This document shows positions 47,812-56,981 of a DNA stretch of 64,000 nucleotides, in pieces (the first letter of the stretch is position 1; each line of letters begins with the position of its first letter). Source of the stretch: Neisseria subflava (lineage in GTDB: Bacteria > Pseudomonadota > Gammaproteobacteria > Burkholderiales > Neisseriaceae); the NCBI RefSeq assembly GCF_003044935.1, contig NZ_POXP01000003.1, positions 248,001-312,000 of the forward strand, given 5' to 3'. The position numbers were made by a program, and so were the translations under genes. The notes below the pieces were generated by a model. The model was given only the letters and a program-made list of their open reading frames with translations, was not told where the DNA came from and ran no database searches.

Positions 47812-48600
47812 GTGAGTCAACCGGTGTCCGAACCTCAACACGAACAACCCGTCCAACCGCTTATCGAGCATCTTCTCGAGCTGCGTCGCCGCATGATGTG
47901 GATCGTCATCGGTATCGTCGTCTGCTTTTTGGGCATGATGCCGTTTGCCCAGCAGCTCTATACCTTTGTTGCCGAGCCATTAATGGCCAATCTGCCTAAA
48001 GATACCAGCATGATTGCAACTGATGTGATTGCGCCGTTTTTTGTGCCGGTCAAGGTTACCCTGATGGCGGCATTTCTGCTGTCGTTGCCGCACACGCTGT
48101 ATCAAGTCTGGGCATTTGTCGCTCCTGCCTTATACCAAAACGAAAAGCGTTTGATTACGCCGCTGGTGTTGTCCAGCGTAACGCTTTTCTTCGTTGGTAT
48201 GGCGTTTGCCTATTTTCTGGTGTTTCCCGTTATTTTCAAATTCTTGGCCGGTGTAACCCCTGTCGGCGTCAATATGGCGACCGATATCGACAAATACCTG
48301 TCCTTTATTTTGGGCATGTTTGTCGCATTTGGTACGACGTTTGAAGTGCCCGTTGTTGTGGTGTTGCTTGCAAAAATGGGCATTGTTTCGACCGCTCAGC
48401 TTAAGAACGCCCGTCCGTATGTTATAGTGGGTGCGTTTATCGTGGCCGCAATCATCACGCCGCCTGACGTAATTTCCCAAACCCTGCTTGCCGTTCCGCT
48501 GATTCTGCTCTACGAAGCTGGTATTTGGTTCAGCCGTTTTGCCAAAGCGAAAACGCAGCAGGAAGATGAGGATACACCGCAACCACCGGCAGAAGTTTAA
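47812..48600 (+). CDS. tatC: Twin-arginine translocase subunit TatC
   Basis: Six-helix receptor core of 262 residues that binds the twin-arginine signal. The conserved cytoplasmic N-terminus LIEHLLELRRRMMW, the FxxPxK segment (FFVPVKVTLMAAFLLSLPHTLYQVWAFVAPALY) and the conserved Glu in NEKRL are present. GTG at 47812 is used because TatB ends just before it; a second GTG at 47824 is possible. DUS hairpin follows the operon. Confidence 0.96.
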   Translation: MSQPVSEPQHEQPVQPLIEHLLELRRRMMWIVIGIVVCFLGMMPFAQQLYTFVAEPLMANLPKDTSMIATDVIAPFFVPVKVTLMAAFLLSLPHTLYQVWAFVAPALYQNEKRLITPLVLSSVTLFFVGMAFAYFLVFPVIFKFLAGVTPVGVNMATDIDKYLSFILGMFVAFGTTFEVPVVVVLLAKMGIVSTAQLKNARPYVIVGAFIVAAIITPPDVISQTLLAVPLILLYEAGIWFSRFAKAKTQQEDEDTPQPPAEV

Positions 48601-48605
48601 GAATC

Positions 48606-48640
48606 AAGGCCGTCTGAAGAATTTTTCAGACGGCCTTTGT
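48606..48640 (+). terminator. DUS-pair terminator after tatC
   Basis: AAGGCCGTCTGAA (48606-48618) and TTCAGACGGCCTT (48625-48637). Confidence 0.82.
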
Positions 48641-48696
48641 ATCATGGCACTTTCAGTTTTTAAGAAAAAGCATGATGAATGTTCGGGGAATCGTAA

Positions 48697-48864
48697 AACA
48701 TTACTGTCCAGATTCTTTTGATTCGGCTAAAATTTTTGACCGAGGATTTTGCCGAAATCGAAGCAGTAATGCGTAACAGTCCCTCATGCCTCAATGGGCT
48801 GGATTTTAATACCAAACTGCCGGAATTACGTTTGGGAAATGGGGTGATTTTTACCAAGGCATAA
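48697..48864 (+). pseudogene. Relic reading frame between tat and gnt genes
   Basis: In the 557-base gap between tatC and the gluconate permease, a 55-codon open stretch ends at TAA 48862-48864 and contains LTEDFAEIEAVMRNSPSCLNGLDF, which reads like real protein. It has no good start or ribosome site and is probably the remains of a gene. The remainder of the gap has an imperfect DUS pair (48933-48969) and AT-rich DNA. Confidence 0.35.
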
Positions 48865-48932
48865 GCCGAAAATACTTGATTTTAGGTAATTGAAAAAATA
48901 TTCGTTTCTATTTTATCGAGAAGAATGATGTC

Positions 48933-48975
48933 AGGCCGTCTAAAAATTAACTACGTTTCAGACGGCCTTTTTGTC
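48933..48975. terminator. Imperfect DUS pair
   Basis: AGGCCGTCT (48933-48941) and AGACGGCCT (48961-48969) with T residues behind; the first arm's DUS reads GCCGTCTAAA, one base off. Confidence 0.6.
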
Positions 48976-49157
48976 ACCCTTGTTTTTCGTTGTAATCCTT
49001 ATTTATCAAGCATCTTACAAAAAGGGTTTTGAAAAAGAGAAGTTTATATTTTGACTAAATCCAGCCGTATGAATCCATAGTGAAATGTGTTATCTTATCT
49101 ACGTGTGTTAAGAAACATTAATAAGTTTGTATTTTTCTTACAGAGAAAGGCTTCAAA

Positions 49158-50543
49158 ATGGATGGATGGACTCAAACGCTGAGTGCCGGTACTTTGCTCG
49201 GTATTGCCGCAGCAGCGATTTTGCTGATCTTGATTTTGATTGTAAAACTGCGCGTTCATGCCTTGCTGACGTTGGTATTGGTCAGCCTGCTGACTGCCAT
49301 CGTAACAGGTCTGCCTATGGGCAGCATTGTTAATGATGTATTGGTCAAAAACTTCGGCGGTACGCTCGGCAGCGTGGCGTTGTTGGTCGGTTTGGGCGCA
49401 ATGCTCGGCCGTTTGGTGGAAACTTCCGGCGGTGCCCAGTCTTTGGCGGATGCGCTGATTCGGATTTTCGGTGAGAATCGTGCGCCATTTGCTTTAGGCG
49501 TAGCTTCTTTGATTTTCGGTTTTCCGATTTTCTTTGATGCCGGTTTGGTGGTGATGTTGCCGATTGTGTTTGCAACGGCACGCCGCATGAAGCAAACTGT
49601 TTTGCCCTATGCGTTGGCATCTATTGGCGCATTTTCCGTCATGCACGTTTTCCTGCCGCCTCATCCCGGCCCGATTGCCGCTTCTGAATTTTATGGCGCA
49701 AATATTGGTCAACTGCTGATTTTGGGTTTGCCTGTTACCTTGATTACTTGGTATTTCAGCGGCTATTTATTGGGTAAGATTTTGGGCCGCAGCATCCATG
49801 TGCCCGTTCCTGATCTGCTCAGCGGCGGTACGCAAGATAACGACCAACCGAAAGCGTCTGCAAAGGCATCTACCGTCGTCGGTATTATGCTGATTCCTAT
49901 GCTGTTGATTTTCTTGAATACCGGTTTATCTACTTTGATCAGCGAGAAAATGGTCAGTGCGGATGAGGGCTGGGTGCAGTTTGCCCGAATGCTCGGTTCG
50001 ACCCCGATTGCTTTGCTGATTTCTGTTTTGGTAGCCCTGTATGTATTGGGTAGCAAACGTGGCGAAAAAGCCAGTGCATTGGAGAAAACCATCGATGGCG
50101 CATTGGGCCCGGTTTGTTCGGTCATTTTGATTACCGGTGCAGGCGGTATGTTCGGCGGCGTGTTGCGTGCCTCCGGTATCGGTAAGGCTTTGGCAGACAG
50201 TATGGCAGACTTAGGTATTCCTGTTTTACTGGGTTGTTTCTTGGTGGCTTTGGCTTTGCGTATTGCGCAAGGTTCTGCGACCGTTGCATTGACTACCGCT
50301 GCCGCGTTAATGGCACCGGCCGTTGCGGCGGCAGGTTTCAGCGATTGGCAGATTACTTGCGTAGTCTTGGCTACGGCGGCAGGTTCCGTTGGTTGCAGCC
50401 ACTTTAACGACTCCGGCTTCTGGCTTGTCGGCCGTCTGTTGAATATGGATGTGCCGACGACCTTGAAGACATGGACGGTCAACCAAACACTTATCGCACT
50501 CATCGGTTTTGCTTTATCGTCAGTGTTGTTTGTTTTGGTTTAA
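49158..50543 (+). CDS. Gluconate:proton symporter (GntP family)
   Basis: Permease of 461 residues with about 12-14 helices. The GntP family signatures are HVFLPPHPGPIAASEFYGANIGQL and RIAQGSATVALTTAAAL, with the GSVGCSHFNDSGFWLVGR substrate region. It imports gluconate or a related sugar acid. A gluconokinase gene follows in the same direction after 90 bases, making a two-gene gluconate-use unit. GAGAAAGG precedes the ATG. No GntR-type repressor is next to it. Confidence 0.93.
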   Translation: MDGWTQTLSAGTLLGIAAAAILLILILIVKLRVHALLTLVLVSLLTAIVTGLPMGSIVNDVLVKNFGGTLGSVALLVGLGAMLGRLVETSGGAQSLADALIRIFGENRAPFALGVASLIFGFPIFFDAGLVVMLPIVFATARRMKQTVLPYALASIGAFSVMHVFLPPHPGPIAASEFYGANIGQLLILGLPVTLITWYFSGYLLGKILGRSIHVPVPDLLSGGTQDNDQPKASAKASTVVGIMLIPMLLIFLNTGLSTLISEKMVSADEGWVQFARMLGSTPIALLISVLVALYVLGSKRGEKASALEKTIDGALGPVCSVILITGAGGMFGGVLRASGIGKALADSMADLGIPVLLGCFLVALALRIAQGSATVALTTAAALMAPAVAAAGFSDWQITCVVLATAAGSVGCSHFNDSGFWLVGRLLNMDVPTTLKTWTVNQTLIALIGFALSSVLFVLV

Positions 50544-50633
50544 TCGGAAGAATGGGTGGATAGTGTTTTTGAGATAACACAATCCGCCCGTTTTTAAATA
50601 CCGTTAAAATCTAGATAAACAAGGAGTAGAAAA

Positions 50634-51152
50634 ATGACGACACATTTTGTCATGATGGGCGTGTGCGGTTGCGGTAAAACTACTGCCGCGCTGTCTTTGC
50701 AAAAACATCTCAACCAATGTCCGTATGCCGAAGGCGATGATTTCCATACACAAGCCAATCGCGACAAGATGGGTGCCGGTATTCCGTTGACGGATGAAGA
50801 CCGCTATCCATGGCTGGGCAATTTGCGTGACTGGATGACGGAGCAGGCAAAAAACGGGGAAAAATATTCTATCGTTACTTGTTCCGCACTCAAGCATCAC
50901 TATCGCGATATTCTGCGTGGTGCGGAAGGGAAGGTGGCTTTTATTCATCTGACTCCGCCTCAAACAATCAATCTTGAACGTATGCTGTCGCGTCAAGGGC
51001 ATTATATGAAAGCCGGTATGCTGGATTCGCAGCTAGAGATTTTGGAAGAGCTGGGTACTGATGAGTACGGTGTCAAAATCGACAATCCGGGTTCGCCTGA
51101 AGCCGTTGAGGCAGATATTGTGAACTGGGTGAAAGCGCAAGGCTTGATTTAG
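50634..51152 (+). CDS. gntK: Gluconokinase
   Basis: P-loop kinase of 172 residues that makes 6-phosphogluconate. Walker A GVCGCGKTTAA (about residues 8-18), the substrate loop AEGDDFHTQANRDKMGAG, the lid ERMLSRQGHYMK and CSALKHHYRD are present. GGAG lies close before the ATG. Works with the preceding symporter to feed the Entner-Doudoroff or pentose phosphate pathway. Confidence 0.95.
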   Translation: MTTHFVMMGVCGCGKTTAALSLQKHLNQCPYAEGDDFHTQANRDKMGAGIPLTDEDRYPWLGNLRDWMTEQAKNGEKYSIVTCSALKHHYRDILRGAEGKVAFIHLTPPQTINLERMLSRQGHYMKAGMLDSQLEILEELGTDEYGVKIDNPGSPEAVEADIVNWVKAQGLI

Positions 51153-51168
51153 TAATGATCAGAAATGG

Positions 51169-51204
51169 AAAGGCCGTCTGAAAGATTTCAGACGGCCTTT
51201 TTCG
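51169..51204. terminator. DUS-pair terminator gntK/dtd
   Basis: AAAGGCCGTCTGAAA (51169-51183), GA, TTTCAGACGGCCTTT (51186-51200), then TT; it lies between convergent genes. Confidence 0.88.
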
Positions 51205-51211
51205 ATGGGAT

Positions 51212-51673
51212 TTAGAATGTTTTTTGCGAGTCAAGCAATAAGGTAACCGGCCCGTCATTGCAAAGAGAAACCTGCATATGGGTTTGGAATCTGCCGGTTT
51301 CGACAGTCAATCCATGTTCGCGTAGAAGTTGTGCGGTGTATTGATAAAGCTTATCGGCTTGTTCTGCGGGCGCGGCATTGGAGAAAGATGGGCGGCGGCC
51401 GCTGCGCGCATCGGCGTAAAGGGTAAACTGGGAAACCAGCAATATCGAGCCGCCGACATCTTTGAGCGATAAATTTAATTTGCCGTTTTCATCTTCAAAG
51501 ATACGCAGGTTGGCGGTTTTATCCGCAATGTATTTGGCGTCCGCTTCTGTATCGGTATGTGTAACGCCGAGCAATATCATAAATCCGTTGTTGATTTCGC
51601 CGCAGGTTTCTCGGGAATCTTCGGACAAAACGTCAACTTTGGCTTGGGTAACTTTTTGGATAACGGCGCGCAT
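51212..51673 (-). CDS. dtd: D-aminoacyl-tRNA deacylase
   Basis: Enzyme of 153 residues that removes D-amino acids from t[18 protein letters not shown] at the start, the SQFTLYAD motif (about 80-88) and the Gly-Pro motif [12 protein letters not shown] near the end are the Dtd signatures. It lies alone between DUS-containing hairpins. Confidence 0.95.
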   Translation of the reverse strand: MRAVIQKVTQAKVDVLSEDSRETCGEINNGFMILLGVTHTDTEADAKYIADKTANLRIFEDENGKLNLSLKDVGGSILLVSQFTLYADARSGRRPSFSNAAPAEQADKLYQYTAQLLREHGLTVETGRFQTHMQVSLCNDGPVTLLLDSQKTF

Positions 51674-51739
51674 GATGTTTTTGAATAAAAGAAGTTTGTA
51701 AAAAAGGGCGTAAAAGACACGCCCTTTGGGTTGGAGTAT

Positions 51740-51760
51740 GGTTTCAGACGGCCTGAAACC
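51740..51760. repeat. Palindromic overlapping DUS
   Basis: GGTTTCAG and CTGAAACC flank ACGGC, so a single TTCAGACGGCCT DUS is folded into an 8-bp hairpin. It is just behind the second parvulin gene. Confidence 0.6.
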
Positions 51761-51771
51761 ATTGAATCAAT

Positions 51772-52536
51772 TTATGGATTAATGCCGTTTTCTTTTAAGA
51801 TACGTTCGATCTGATTCTCGACTTTTTGTCGTTTAACGGCTTGGGCAAGCTGATTGCGTACCAGTTCGAAAGGTTTGGCTTTAGGATCGCGTTCTACTGC
51901 ACTGAGTTTAAACAGGTAAAAACGGTTTCCTATTACAACCGGTTCATGCGTTACATCGCCTCGGTTCATGTCGGCAAAAGCAACGGCCAGTTGAGGAGGA
52001 AGCTGCTGTGGAGAGATGAAGCCATCGAACTCTTGTTCGGGGTTGGGATAGCGTTTCATCAGTTCTTCAAATGATAAGCCTTTGAGCAGCAGTTCTTGCG
52101 CTGCGCGTACTTCGTCGGCTGAAGCAAAGCTGACTTGTTGCAGCTTGATAATGCGTGTTTGCTGGTCGTAGAAACGGCGCAACTCGGCATCGTCAACCAC
52201 AGTTTGACGTTCTAGATAAGCAGCGTATTGGTTAGCATAGAACTCAGCTTCAACGTTTTTGAATTGATTCTGTACTTCCGCATCTTTGTCCAAACCAGCT
52301 TTGAAGGCTTCATTTTTCAAGATTTCCAAAGTCTGCAAGCGTGTAACCACATCTTTGCGGATTGCCTGACCATCGGGTTTGGCAGTTTGGTTGGGATGCT
52401 GGTCGGCCTGTCTCAATACTTCGGCAACCATGCTGTCGATGCGGGCGGGATCGGTATCAGGTGCTTTGGCGGTTGCCAAACCGATCGTCGACAGGGCGAG
52501 GATAGCCAAAACGGCAGTTTTGGGCTTGATGTTCAT
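51772..52536 (-). CDS. Parvulin-type peptidyl-prolyl isomerase, second copy
   Basis: Exported PPIase of 254 residues with signal peptide ending near TAKA. A SurA/PrsA-like N-terminal helical part (about 30-130) precedes a parvulin domain (about 130-225; QVSFASADEVRAAQELLLKG, PEQEFDGFISPQQLPPQLAVAFADMNRGDVTHEPVV). It lies 44 bases downstream of another parvulin gene, with which it shares about the same layout, suggesting an old duplication. A role in folding outer-membrane or secreted proteins is inferred. Confidence 0.85.
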   Translation of the reverse strand: MNIKPKTAVLAILALSTIGLATAKAPDTDPARIDSMVAEVLRQADQHPNQTAKPDGQAIRKDVVTRLQTLEILKNEAFKAGLDKDAEVQNQFKNVEAEFYANQYAAYLERQTVVDDAELRRFYDQQTRIIKLQQVSFASADEVRAAQELLLKGLSFEELMKRYPNPEQEFDGFISPQQLPPQLAVAFADMNRGDVTHEPVVIGNRFYLFKLSAVERDPKAKPFELVRNQLAQAVKRQKVENQIERILKENGINP

Positions 52537-52580
52537 GTGAGTTCCTTATTGCCCGCCGCTATCACGGCGGGCACGTTATA

Positions 52581-53453
52581 TTATTTGTTGACTTTGATGC
52601 TGGCTTTTTTCAGCAATGATTGAATGGCCGCATCAACACGGGCTGCCTGTAAGTCGCTGCCAATCTCGTTTTTAGCGGCTTCGTAAGAAGGTACGGTAAC
52701 GTTGCGACGGTCATTGACGTAGAAAACGGCGTACAGATTACCGTTTTGTAGCGGCGTTTTAGTGTACGCGCCTTTTTTCAGGTCTTTGACGGCTGCATAA
52801 AGCGGAGGTGCTGATTCTTGCAAATCTTTGAGCGGAACATAAGCTTTAGGGATACCGCCGGCTTTTTTGGCTGCTTCATCAATTGAGTATTGGTTCAATA
52901 CCGAAACAAAGCTTTTTTTCGCGTCCAAATCGGCAATGGCTTTTTGGGCATTGCTGCTGCTGTCGGTTAAGATTTCGCCCAGTTGGACTTCCTGAGTACC
53001 TTTATAGAAGTTGCTGAAGTCGTTGTAAGCGGCTTTGACGTCTTTTTCTTGGACAGGATATTGACGGACGATATGTGCCGCGAACGCTTGGCCTAACAAA
53101 TCATTTTCGAAAACTGCCCATTCGGTTTTGAATGTGGCTTTTTTATCTGCACCTTGCTTGGCGGCATCGGCACGCGCTTGCTCCAATGCAGCTTTGAATT
53201 CAGCGCTTTGATCCAGTTTTAATTTTTTAGCTTCTTGGGTAACCACAGTGCTGATAACTTGGCGTTCAGTCAGCATTTGACGCAATTCGGGAGTGTCTTG
53301 AACGTTCGGGTTGCTGGCGCGTATGGAAGCAACTTGGTCATCGATAACACTGCTGTCGATGGCTTGACCGTTGACGGTAACCAAAGCTTGGGCAAACAGG
53401 GTGCCGGAAGTCAGGGCAAGCATCAAGGCTGAAGCAAAGTAGGTTTTTTTCAT
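52581..53453 (-). CDS. Parvulin-type peptidyl-prolyl isomerase, first copy
   Basis: Exported PPIase of 290 residues with a signal peptide (cleavage near LFAQA). An N-terminal SurA-like chaperone region (about 25-150) is followed by a parvulin domain (about 150-255; EVQLGEILTDSSSNAQKAIADL, KKAGGIPKAYVPL). The catalytic-site residues are not all typical, so it may be mainly a chaperone. It is the fourth gene in the yciB-yciI-bolA-parvulin-parvulin operon. Confidence 0.88.
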   Translation of the reverse strand: MKKTYFASALMLALTSGTLFAQALVTVNGQAIDSSVIDDQVASIRASNPNVQDTPELRQMLTERQVISTVVTQEAKKLKLDQSAEFKAALEQARADAAKQGADKKATFKTEWAVFENDLLGQAFAAHIVRQYPVQEKDVKAAYNDFSNFYKGTQEVQLGEILTDSSSNAQKAIADLDAKKSFVSVLNQYSIDEAAKKAGGIPKAYVPLKDLQESAPPLYAAVKDLKKGAYTKTPLQNGNLYAVFYVNDRRNVTVPSYEAAKNEIGSDLQAARVDAAIQSLLKKASIKVNK

Positions 53454-53504
53454 CGTATTTCTCTTTTAAATTAATGATTGGAAATCAAAGTTTGGGCGGT
53501 AATC

Positions 53505-53777
53505 TTAATGGAAGTATTCGTCCGGCGTGGCCGCTTTGATACTGAGTGCATGAATCAGGCCGTCTGAAAACAAGTCTTGCAAAAGCTGCTTAATCATACG
53601 TTGCCGCTGGAGGCGGCCAATGTTTTCAAATACGTTGCTGACCACCACTATAGCGTAATGCCCACCGCCTTTATTGCCGACATGGCCGGCGTGCAGATGG
53701 CTTTCATCTTCAAAATCGAAGAACTCAGGCTCAAGCGCCTGCAGGCGTTCTTCAATCATTTGACGCATATTGCTCAT
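53505..53777 (-). CDS. BolA-family protein
   Basis: Small protein of 90 residues: MIEERLQALEPEFFDFEDESHLHAGH (start helix), GGGHYAIVVVSNVFENIGRLQRQRMI and the GLIHALSIKA end are BolA signatures; the invariant His that can bind an iron-sulfur cluster with monothiol glutaredoxins is present. Its ATG overlaps the yciI TGA by 3 bases. Confidence 0.93.
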   Translation of the reverse strand: MSNMRQMIEERLQALEPEFFDFEDESHLHAGHVGNKGGGHYAIVVVSNVFENIGRLQRQRMIKQLLQDLFSDGLIHALSIKAATPDEYFH

Positions 53778-54064
53778 TTGAACACGGCTTTAAAGGGTTT
53801 GATCAAGACTTCGGCGTATACGCCGGCATCGACGTAAGGGTCTTGTTCGGCCCATTCTTGTGCGGCGTCTAAAGACTCAAATTGAGCCACAATCAGGCTG
53901 CCGGAGACGCGTTCCGGATTATCCGGCAGGGGATTGGGGCCGGCAGTCAGCAGACGGCCTTGCGCTTTCAATTCTTCTAAGCGTGCCAAATGAGCAGGGC
54001 GGGCTCCCATGCGTGCTTCGTGGACATCTTCGGCATCAGTGGCCAAAAGCATGAAATATTCCAT
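53774..54064 (-). CDS. YciI-family protein
   Basis: Protein of 96 residues with the YciI fold (MEYFMLLATDAED, RPAHLARLEELKAQGRLLTAGP with the His and Asp conserved in the family, GSLIVAQFESLDAAQEWAEQDPYVDAGVY). Activity of YciI proteins is unclear; they resemble muconolactone isomerase. Its ATG overlaps the yciB stop and its own stop overlaps the bolA start. Confidence 0.9.
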   Translation of the reverse strand: MEYFMLLATDAEDVHEARMGARPAHLARLEELKAQGRLLTAGPNPLPDNPERVSGSLIVAQFESLDAAQEWAEQDPYVDAGVYAEVLIKPFKAVFK

Positions 54065-54597
54065 TATTGATCCTCCTTAGGCTGGAAACGCATCAGATAC
54101 ATACCCTGTGCGATAGAAAAAATGATTGTAAAACCCAATGTGCCGAACAGTTTGTAATTGACCCATTGGTCTGGAAAATACGTAAAGACAAAGAGGTTGG
54201 CCGCACCCATAAAAATTAGGAAGCCAATCCATGCGTAAGTCAGGCGTGTCCATACAAAATCAGGGAGCTGCATTTCTTTGCCCATGACGGCTTTAAGCCC
54301 GTTTTTACCGGCAAGATGGCTGAACAGCATGACGATCGCGCCGATCCAAAACAGAACGGTCGGTTTCCACATGATGAAGCGGTTGTCTTTCAGTAAAATC
54401 GTTGCACCGCCAAAAAAGACAATCAAAATCAGGCTGACCCATTGCATGGTGTCCAGTTTGCGGTGTTTCCAAAAGGTCAGCGCAGCTTGGGCAATGCCGA
54501 CGATAACCGCAACAGTGGTTGCGGCAATCATGTCTTTGGTGATGATGTATGTAATGAAAAATAAGAATACGGCGAATAAGTCGCTCAAAACCTTCAT
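54064..54597 (-). CDS. Inner membrane protein YciB (septation protein A)
   Basis: Membrane protein of 177 residues with five helices and the YciB/IspZ pattern: MKVLSDLFAVFLFFITYIITKDMIAATTVAVIVGIAQ, FIMWKPTVLFWIGAIV and LTYAWIGFLIFMGAANLFV. It influences cell-envelope synthesis and division in enteric bacteria. First gene of a five-gene minus-strand operon. Confidence 0.9.
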   Translation of the reverse strand: MKVLSDLFAVFLFFITYIITKDMIAATTVAVIVGIAQAALTFWKHRKLDTMQWVSLILIVFFGGATILLKDNRFIMWKPTVLFWIGAIVMLFSHLAGKNGLKAVMGKEMQLPDFVWTRLTYAWIGFLIFMGAANLFVFTYFPDQWVNYKLFGTLGFTIIFSIAQGMYLMRFQPKEDQ

Positions 54598-54902
54598 ATG
54601 TTAATGATGAAACTAATTGAGTAAATGCTAATCATACAGGGAGATGTGTTTTTTTGCACCTTTCCCTATGACTTTAATACCACATATATTCATATGAAAT
54701 ATTTGTTTTGGGTTGGCGAAATTTGTAAAAAAGAAACACAAGCATGCAAAAGTAATAGATTTGCTAAGGAATTTTAGGCTGAATAGCCTCTATTGCTTGG
54801 CAGGAATGGGTTAAAAATATATCATGACGTAATATCTAGTAAATATATGGTTAAATGCGCGCACATTGGTCAGTACCATAATTTCCGAACAGGGGATCAG
54901 TT
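54598..54902. other. Divergent intergenic region yciB-tspA
   Basis: 305 AT-rich bases between the divergent yciB operon and tspA. No gene, DUS or clear operator is visible. Confidence 0.45.
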
Positions 54903-56936
54903 TTGAAAAAACATCACAATATTAAATTAATTACAGCTTCTATCGCTTTAATGACATCGCTCAGTGCCTCTGCAGGTTTGGGCGGCTTGAATGTTCAATC
55001 TCATTTGGGTGAGCCTTTTACAGGCAGTATCACTGTGACTGGCGAGGAAGCTCAGGCTCTGCTTAATGGCGGCAAGGCCACTATTTCAAATGGCAATTTG
55101 CGCGCGGCGGTACGCAAATCAGGCGATAAAGCAGTCGTTACCATTCGTTCCTATAAAGCCATCAAAGATCCTGTTTTGGTTTTCCAAGTAGGTGTTGGCG
55201 CGCAATCGCGTGAATACACCGCTATTATCGATCCGGCCGGATATGATTCTAAAGATGCTGCATCTGTTCGTACCCGTCCGGCCACTGAATCTCAATCCTC
55301 CGAGCTGACACGCAATGCCCAACAGCCGGCCACTAAAAACAATAAAGCAGCAGGTAATCAGGCAACTCAAGCGCGTAAGGATGTGCAGCGTAAGGCTGAG
55401 AAAAAACAAGTTCAGACGGCCCCTGCTAAAAACGACACGGCTGCACGTTCAGGCAGGCAGCATTTGGTACGTACGGGTGAAACCCTGATTGCCATTGCGT
55501 CCAGTATCCGTCCGCAAGGTATGACCTTGGATCAAACCATCCAGGCTTTGGTAAATGCCAACCCGGATGTGTTTATCGATAATAATGCCAACCGTATGTT
55601 GGCAGGTAAGGTACTGAATATTCCAAACCGTAGCGAATTGCAACGCTTGGTTGCTTCTGCTCCTGTTAAAACCAATACTGCGACAGAAAAAGCCAATGAA
55701 ACCGCCAATGCAACAGAAGCTAAAATAGAAAAACCTGTTGTTCAGCCTGAGGCTCAAACTGAAGCTCAGGTCAAAGATGCTGGCGTAAATACACAGCAAC
55801 AGGAAGAAGTGAAACAAGCTTCAGCTGAACAAACAGAACAAGCAGCATCTGCGGCGGTTAATGAAAATGCCGCATCGACTGTTCCTACGTCCGATATTCA
55901 AGAAGCTATGGCTTCTGATGCTCAAGAGAACGTAGTGGCTTCTGAGCCTGTTGCAACCACTGGTTCTGTCGCAGAGCAAACAGAAAGCGAATCAGACGGC
56001 AATTTATGGAAATGGTTATTGGCAGGCGGTGCAGCCCTTATTGCTGCTTGGTTGTTGTTGAAAGCTGCCGGTAAACGTAAAGACGAGCCGGAAGCGGCAC
56101 CTGTAAGCCGTAAGGATGAAGAGAAGGCTGTACAGAAAAATGTTGCCGCTTCAACTGCTGCGGTTGCTGCAACTAAAGTAACGCCGTCTGAAAAAACTCA
56201 AGACGGTCTGTTTATCGAAGACGATTTTGAAGATGATGTGGTTATCAATGAGGTAGAAGAATCTTCCAATATTGATGATGTCAAACTTGATTTGGGTAAG
56301 ATTGACAATAGTCAGGCAGGTATTCTTTCAGGTGCAGTAACGCATGATGTTGAGACAGAGCAACGTCGTCATGCTGATTGGGACAATATCGAATCAACGG
56401 AAAGCGTGTACGAGCCTGAACCAGAAAATCCGTATCAGCCAGTATCTGTTGTTATGCCTGAACGTAAAGAAGAGCAGGCAAATACATTTGCTGAGTTTGA
56501 TTTGGCGGCAGAGAAAAAGGTCTCCGAGTTAAGAAATGAAGAGCCACTTGAGTTTACGGTAGAAACCCCTGAAGCTTCAGGCGGCCATGCGTTGCCATTT
56601 GATGTCAAGCAAGATCAAGACTTGCAAATTCAAGAAACCAAAGAAGAAGCAGAGAAAGAAGCAGCTGCTTCCGAGTTTGTGATTGAAGAAGGTGCATTGG
56701 AATGGGAAGCTGAAGATGTTTCAGTAGCCGCTGATCAAAGCAATAGTGAAAGAGGCTTTGTTTCAGAATCAGTCGGCATGACTGCACCGTTTGAAGCCAA
56801 ATATGATTTGGCTAAGATGTATATCGAAATCGGTGATCCTGAAGCGGCTCGAGAAACATTGCAAGGGCTGATTGAGGAGGCTGAAGGCGATATTCTGCAT
56901 AAAGCCCAAAAACTGATGAAAGAACTTGGCGCGTAA
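54903..56936 (+). CDS. tspA: TspA, FimV/HubP-type pole-organising protein
   Basis: Envelope protein of 677 residues. TTG start with AGGGGA at 54891-54896 upstream; signal peptide ends at SASA (about residue 24). The FimV N-terminal domain begins GLGGLNVQSHLGEPFTG. A LysM-like domain (HLVRTGETLIAIASSIRP, about 187-245) binds peptidoglycan. An acidic low-complexity stretch, one membrane helix (LWKWLLAGGAALIAAWLLL, about 365-385) and a long acidic cytoplasmic part end in the FimV C-terminal motif YDLAKMYIEIGDPEAARETL. It belongs to the FimV/TspA family, needed for type IV pilus function and known as a T-cell antigen. Confidence 0.88.
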   Translation: MKKHHNIKLITASIALMTSLSASAGLGGLNVQSHLGEPFTGSITVTGEEAQALLNGGKATISNGNLRAAVRKSGDKAVVTIRSYKAIKDPVLVFQVGVGAQSREYTAIIDPAGYDSKDAASVRTRPATESQSSELTRNAQQPATKNNKAAGNQATQARKDVQRKAEKKQVQTAPAKNDTAARSGRQHLVRTGETLIAIASSIRPQGMTLDQTIQALVNANPDVFIDNNANRMLAGKVLNIPNRSELQRLVASAPVKTNTATEKANETANATEAKIEKPVVQPEAQTEAQVKDAGVNTQQQEEVKQASAEQTEQAASAAVNENAASTVPTSDIQEAMASDAQENVVASEPVATTGSVAEQTESESDGNLWKWLLAGGAALIAAWLLLKAAGKRKDEPEAAPVSRKDEEKAVQKNVAASTAAVAATKVTPSEKTQDGLFIEDDFEDDVVINEVEESSNIDDVKLDLGKIDNSQAGILSGAVTHDVETEQRRHADWDNIESTESVYEPEPENPYQPVSVVMPERKEEQANTFAEFDLAAEKKVSELRNEEPLEFTVETPEASGGHALPFDVKQDQDLQIQETKEEAEKEAAASEFVIEEGALEWEAEDVSVAADQSNSERGFVSESVGMTAPFEAKYDLAKMYIEIGDPEAARETLQGLIEEAEGDILHKAQKLMKELGA

Positions 56937-56951
56937 GTGCCAGTCAAATGT

Positions 56952-56981
56952 AGATGCCGTTTCAGACGGCATCTTTTTTAT
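56952..56981 (+). terminator. AT-DUS terminator of tspA
   Basis: AGATGCCGT (56952-56960) and ACGGCATCT (56966-56974), loop TTCAG, then TTTTTT. One arm carries TTCAGACGGCAT, the AT-DUS of pathogenic Neisseria rather than the AG dialect of this strain. Confidence 0.88.
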
